From Flavobacterium sp. UBA7680 (GTDB taxonomy: Bacteria > Bacteroidota > Bacteroidia > Flavobacteriales > Flavobacteriaceae): DNA of 64,000 bases. The stretch lies in NCBI RefSeq assembly GCF_002482975.1, contig NZ_DLHA01000028.1:240761-304760 (forward strand), in the 5' to 3' direction. Position numbers and translations under genes: made by a program. The notes beneath the pieces are model-generated. The model saw only the letters and a list, made by a program, of their open reading frames with translations. It did not search any database and had not been told where the DNA came from. This document shows, in pieces, positions 61,110 through 64,000 of the stretch; positions within the stretch are counted from its first letter, which is position 1, and every line of letters starts with the position of its first letter.

Positions 61110-61178
61110 TTTCAGGTTTTCTTTGTTTCAAGTTTCAAGTTGTTGAAACGTGAAAACTGAAACCTGAAACTTGAAACA
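61110..61178. repeat. Intergenic repeat, family E, copy 3
   Basis: Words TTTCAGG, TTTCAAG, TTGAAACGTGAAAAC, CTGAAACCTGAAACTTGAAAC: an imperfect inverted repeat directly before trpG. Confidence 0.75.
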
Positions 61179-61188
61179 AAAACACACA

Positions 61189-61755
61189 ATGAAAAAAATA
61201 TTAGTTATAGACAATTACGATAGTTTCACTTATAATTTAGTACACTATCTGGAAGATTTAAACTGCGAAGTAACGGTTTACAGAAATGACGAATTCGAAA
61301 TAGACGAAATCGCTTCTTTCGATAAAATATTACTTTCTCCAGGCCCTGGAATTCCTGATGAAGCAGGTTTATTAAAAGCTGTTATCGAAAAATATGCACC
61401 AACAAAAAGCATTCTTGGCGTTTGTTTAGGACAGCAAGCAATTGGGGAAGTTTTTGGCGGAACACTTTCTAACCTTGATAAAGTTTATCACGGCGTTTCG
61501 ACAAATGTAAAAACAGTCGTTTCAGACGAAACTTTATTTGAAGGTCTAGGAAACGAATTCGAAGTTGGAAGATATCATTCGTGGGTTGTAGACAGCAATT
61601 TACCTGAAGTTTTGGAAGCAACTTCAATTGACGAAAACGGACAGATTATGTCATTAAGACACAAAAAATTTGATGTAAGAGGCGTTCAGTTTCACCCTGA
61701 AAGTGTTTTAACTCCAAAAGGAAAAAGGATTTTAGAGAATTGGATTAAGAGTTGA
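61189..61755 (+). CDS. trpG: Anthranilate synthase component II (glutamine amidotransferase)
   Basis: A 188-residue class I amidotransferase: ILVIDNYDSFTYNLV at the start, nucleophile C79 in GVCLGQQAIG, and the His-Glu pair in VQFHPES. It releases ammonia from glutamine for TrpE (may also serve PabB). The ATG at 61189 is used; the frame extends 18 bp upstream to a TTG inside the repeat, which is not credible. Confidence 0.95.
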   Translation: MKKILVIDNYDSFTYNLVHYLEDLNCEVTVYRNDEFEIDEIASFDKILLSPGPGIPDEAGLLKAVIEKYAPTKSILGVCLGQQAIGEVFGGTLSNLDKVYHGVSTNVKTVVSDETLFEGLGNEFEVGRYHSWVVDSNLPEVLEATSIDENGQIMSLRHKKFDVRGVQFHPESVLTPKGKRILENWIKS

Positions 61756-61756
61756 T

Positions 61757-61817
61757 TTTTGTTTCAAGTTTCACGTTTCAGGTTGTTGGAACGTGAAACT
61801 TGAAACCTGAAACAAAA
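61757..61817. repeat. Intergenic repeat, family E, copy 4
   Basis: GTTTCAAGTTTCACGTTTCAGG / ...CGTGAAACTTGAAACCTGAAAC, then the words CTTAGCATCTCAGAACC-TTAGC, seen in a related form at 38143-38176. Confidence 0.75.
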
Positions 61818-61862
61818 CCTTAGCATCTCAGAACCTTAGCAACTTAGAATCTTAAAAAAAAA

Positions 61863-62855
61863 ATGAAAACTATATTAAACAAATTAATCAATCACGAAGT
61901 GCTTTCTAAAGAAGAAGCAAAAGACGTTTTGATTAATATATCAACAGGTCAATACAATCCGAGTCAGATTTCGGCATTTTTGACCGTATTTATGATGCGA
62001 AGCATTACGATCGATGAACTTTCGGGATTTCGTGAAGCTTTATTAGAATTATGTGTTCGCGTTGATTTATCAGCGTACAATACAATCGATTTATGCGGAA
62101 CAGGCGGTGACGGAAAAGACACTTTCAATATCTCGACTTTAGCTTCTTTTATTTCAGCTGGAGCTGGAATTAAAGTTGCCAAACACGGAAATTACGGAGT
62201 TTCTTCTATTTCTGGATCGAGTAACGTAATGGAAAAAATGGGAATTAAATTCAGTAATGATCCTTCGTTTTTAGAAAAATGTATCGACAAAGCCGGAATT
62301 TGTGTTTTGCACGCTCCCCTATTTCACCCGGCTATGAAAAATGTTGGGCCAATCCGTAAAGAATTAGCGGTAAAAACCTTCTTTAATATGCTAGGTCCAA
62401 TGGTAAATCCATCATTTCCACAAAATCAATTGGTTGGAGTTTTCAATCTTGAATTAGCCAGAATGTATGCTTATTTATATCAAAATACCGATATCAATTT
62501 CACCATTTTACATTCGCTTGACGGATATGACGAAATCTCTTTAACAGGTCCAACCAAAACGATAACATCACACATGGAAGGAATGTTGAAACCAGAAGAT
62601 TTTGGTGTTAGACTTTTATCCCAAACCGAAATTGAAGGCGGAAAAACCATCGAAGAATCGGCAGAGATATTTACGAATATCATTTCTGGAAAAGGAAACG
62701 AAGCACAGAATAATGTCGTTTGTGCCAATGCTGCAATGGCAATTGCAACGGTTACAAAATGTTCTCCGCTTGAAGGATTTGAACTGGCAAAAGAAAGTTT
62801 ATTGTCTGGAAAAGGATTAAAAGCATTGCAGACATTACAGGAATTAAGTAAATAA
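61863..62855 (+). CDS. trpD: Anthranilate phosphoribosyltransferase
   Basis: A 330-residue protein: the PRPP-binding CGTGGDGKDTFNIST (GTGGDG at 79-84), KHGNYGVSSISGSSNVME, and 'GPIRKELAVKTFFNMLGPMVNPS'. It adds phosphoribosyl to anthranilate, the second committed step. Length is normal for the family. Confidence 0.95.
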   Translation: MKTILNKLINHEVLSKEEAKDVLINISTGQYNPSQISAFLTVFMMRSITIDELSGFREALLELCVRVDLSAYNTIDLCGTGGDGKDTFNISTLASFISAGAGIKVAKHGNYGVSSISGSSNVMEKMGIKFSNDPSFLEKCIDKAGICVLHAPLFHPAMKNVGPIRKELAVKTFFNMLGPMVNPSFPQNQLVGVFNLELARMYAYLYQNTDINFTILHSLDGYDEISLTGPTKTITSHMEGMLKPEDFGVRLLSQTEIEGGKTIEESAEIFTNIISGKGNEAQNNVVCANAAMAIATVTKCSPLEGFELAKESLLSGKGLKALQTLQELSK

Positions 62856-62867
62856 AAAACAAACACA

Positions 62868-62920
62868 AATTTCACGAATTAGCACTAATAAATTTGCGTC
62901 TTTGTGACTTTGTGGCAAAA
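62868..62920. repeat. Intergenic repeat, family H, sister form
   Basis: ACACAAATTTCACGAATTAGC ... TTTGTGACTTTGTGGCAAAAC, ending 9 bp before trpC. Confidence 0.6.
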
Positions 62921-62928
62921 CAACAACA

Positions 62929-63714
62929 ATGAACATTTTAGATAAAATAATATTTGATAAACAACGAGAAGTCGTTCTCAAGAAATCAATCATTCCGGTT
63001 TCTCAATTGGAAGCTTCTGTATTTTTTGGAAAAGAAACGATTTCATTAAGCCAGAAATTAAAAGCAAGTTCGACTGGAATTATTGCAGAACACAAACGTC
63101 GTTCTCCTTCAAAATCAGTTATTAATCACAATTTTACAGTTGAAGAAGTGGTAAAAGGTTATGAAAATGCCGGAGCTTGCGGAATCTCGGTTTTAACGGA
63201 TGGAAAATATTTTGGAGGATCTTTAGACGATTTACTTTTAGCAAGAGCAAGCGTAAATATTCCGCTTTTGCGAAAAGAATTTATTGTCGATGAATACCAA
63301 ATTTTAGAAGCAAAAGCACACGGAGCCGATTTGATTCTTTTAATCGCAGCAGTTTTAACTCGCGAAGAAATTAAATCTTTATCTGAATTTGCAAAGAATT
63401 TAGGTTTAGAAGTTCTTTTAGAAGTTCACAATCAAGAAGAACTGGAAAAATCGATTATGCCGACTTTAGACATGATTGGTGTAAACAACAGAAACCTAAA
63501 AACATTCGAAGTAAGTTTAGATTTCAGCAAACAATTAGCATCACAAATTCCAGATGATTTTGTAAAAGTTTCCGAAAGCGGAATTTCATCAATAGAAGCC
63601 ATTCAGGAACTAAAACCTTACGGTTACAAAGGTTTCTTAATTGGAGAAAATTTCATGAAAACCGATAACGCCGGACAAGCCGCAACAGAGTTCATCAGCA
63701 AGCTTGGCCTGTAA
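62929..63714 (+). CDS. trpC: Indole-3-glycerol phosphate synthase
   Basis: A 261-residue TIM-barrel protein: IIAEHKRRSPSK (catalytic Glu, Lys), 'SVLTDGKYFGGSLDDL', 'LLRKEFIVDEYQILEAKAHGADLILLI', and 'VSESGISS'. It closes the indole ring from CdRP. Standard length, stand-alone (not fused to TrpF). Confidence 0.95.
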   Translation: MNILDKIIFDKQREVVLKKSIIPVSQLEASVFFGKETISLSQKLKASSTGIIAEHKRRSPSKSVINHNFTVEEVVKGYENAGACGISVLTDGKYFGGSLDDLLLARASVNIPLLRKEFIVDEYQILEAKAHGADLILLIAAVLTREEIKSLSEFAKNLGLEVLLEVHNQEELEKSIMPTLDMIGVNNRNLKTFEVSLDFSKQLASQIPDDFVKVSESGISSIEAIQELKPYGYKGFLIGENFMKTDNAGQAATEFISKLGL

Positions 63715-63719
63715 AGGTT

Positions 63720-63845
63720 TGCCACAAAGTCACAAAGGCGCAAATTTAATTTGTGCTCGTTTATAAAAAAATAAACTTAGTGTCTTAGAGCCTTCGTGGC
63801 AAAAAAACAAAAAAACTTAGTGTCTTAACGCCTTCGTGGCAAAAA
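63720..63845. repeat. Intergenic repeat, family H, double right end
   Basis: Starts GCCACAAAGTCACAAAGGC; two tandem right ends CTTAGTGTCTTAGAGCC-TTCGTGGCAAAAA and CTTAGTGTCTTAACGCC-TTCGTGGCAAAAA follow (about 63775 and 63812). Confidence 0.7.
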
Positions 63846-63855
63846 TAAATATAAA

Positions 63856-64000
63856 ATGAAACTCAAAATATGCGGCATGAAATATCCCGAAAACATTCTC
63901 GAAGTAGGCGCACTCCTACCCGATTATATGGGATTTATTTTCTGGGAAAAATCCGCGCGATATTTTAACGGAACCATTCCTGAACTTATAAAAACAATCA
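63856..64000 (+). CDS. trpF: Phosphoribosylanthranilate isomerase, N-terminal part (cut by window end)
   Basis: ATG at 63856, frame open to base 64000: MKLKICGMKYPENILEVGAL is the PRAI/TrpF start (KICGMK), and MGFIFWEKSARYF is the next conserved strand. About 48 residues of the protein's 200 or so are visible. It follows trpC in the operon and isomerises PRA to CdRP. Confidence 0.95.
   Translation, partial: MKLKICGMKYPENILEVGALLPDYMGFIFWEKSARYFNGTIPELIKTI

Noticed and set aside
1..64000. tRNA, rRNA, riboswitch or transposase genes
   Set aside because: None could be seen: no tRNA-like TTCGA-loop with CCA-type acceptor, no rRNA stretches, no known riboswitch cores, no transposase motifs.

Overview
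The window is a 64 kb piece of a low-GC Bacteroidota chromosome, almost certainly Flavobacterium or a close relative. The evidence is an AT-rich sequence, a type IX secretion C-terminal sorting domain, many lipoprotein signals, weak Shine-Dalgarno sequences, -7 promoter boxes of the Bacteroidota form TAnnTTTG, and many short palindromic intergenic repeats of the flavobacterial kind. No rRNA, tRNA, CRISPR array, transposase or integrase was found.

Layout. 0-5.6 kb: the end of a LacI-type regulator, a CBM9-like protein, a secreted beta-helix protein with a T9SS tail, and a TetR/MFS efflux pair with matching operators. 5.7-8.4 kb: Nudix hydrolase, then AraC regulator, NmrA-like reductase and a small membrane protein. 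8.4-9.0 kb: tandem palindromic repeats. 9-20 kb: a processive GT2 glycosyltransferase, a response regulator with a seven-PAS histidine kinase, a small lipoprotein with a TPR histidine kinase and its response regulator. 19.8-23 kb: a run of small envelope proteins (VanZ-like, FxLYD, PH+SHOCT, TM2, Cys/His peptide). 23-26.6 kb: GH1 beta-glucosidase, 5'(3')-deoxyribonucleotidase and a divergent DeoR regulator with a clear operator. 26.6-33 kb: a complete RND tripartite efflux operon. 33-40 kb: GNAT, ACT, esterase-TPR, M1 peptidase, GapN, rhodanese. 40-53.5 kb: Crp/Fnr regulators, TauE/SafE, cytochrome bd oxidase (cydAB), MBL-rhodanese and two YeeE/YedE half-transporters, which together look like a sulfur/persulfide and low-oxygen respiration set interrupted by accessory genes. 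That accessory stretch (42.6-47.2 kb) holds a Panacea/SocA-domain gene overlapping a two-TM protein gene (candidate toxin-antitoxin pair), an SDR, a Crp-like regulator, a DUF6438 protein and an orphan barstar, several of them separated by copies of one palindromic repeat. 53.7-58.8 kb: GlpD, then MarR-nitroreductase-YceI with two MarR-type operators, then a secreted beta-helix-like protein. 58.8 kb to the end: a trp operon (trpE, lipoprotein, trpG, trpD, trpC, trpF cut by the window edge) preceded by an 18-residue leader peptide with three consecutive Trp codons and a strong terminator, the classic arrangement of transcription attenuation.

The most interesting signals are the Panacea/TM gene pair, the trp leader-attenuator, the repeat-bounded accessory genes with an orphan barstar, the self-consistent operator sets (TetR, MarR, DeoR, possible LacI), and at least seven families of short inverted repeats filling most larger gaps, including nearly every junction of the trp operon.
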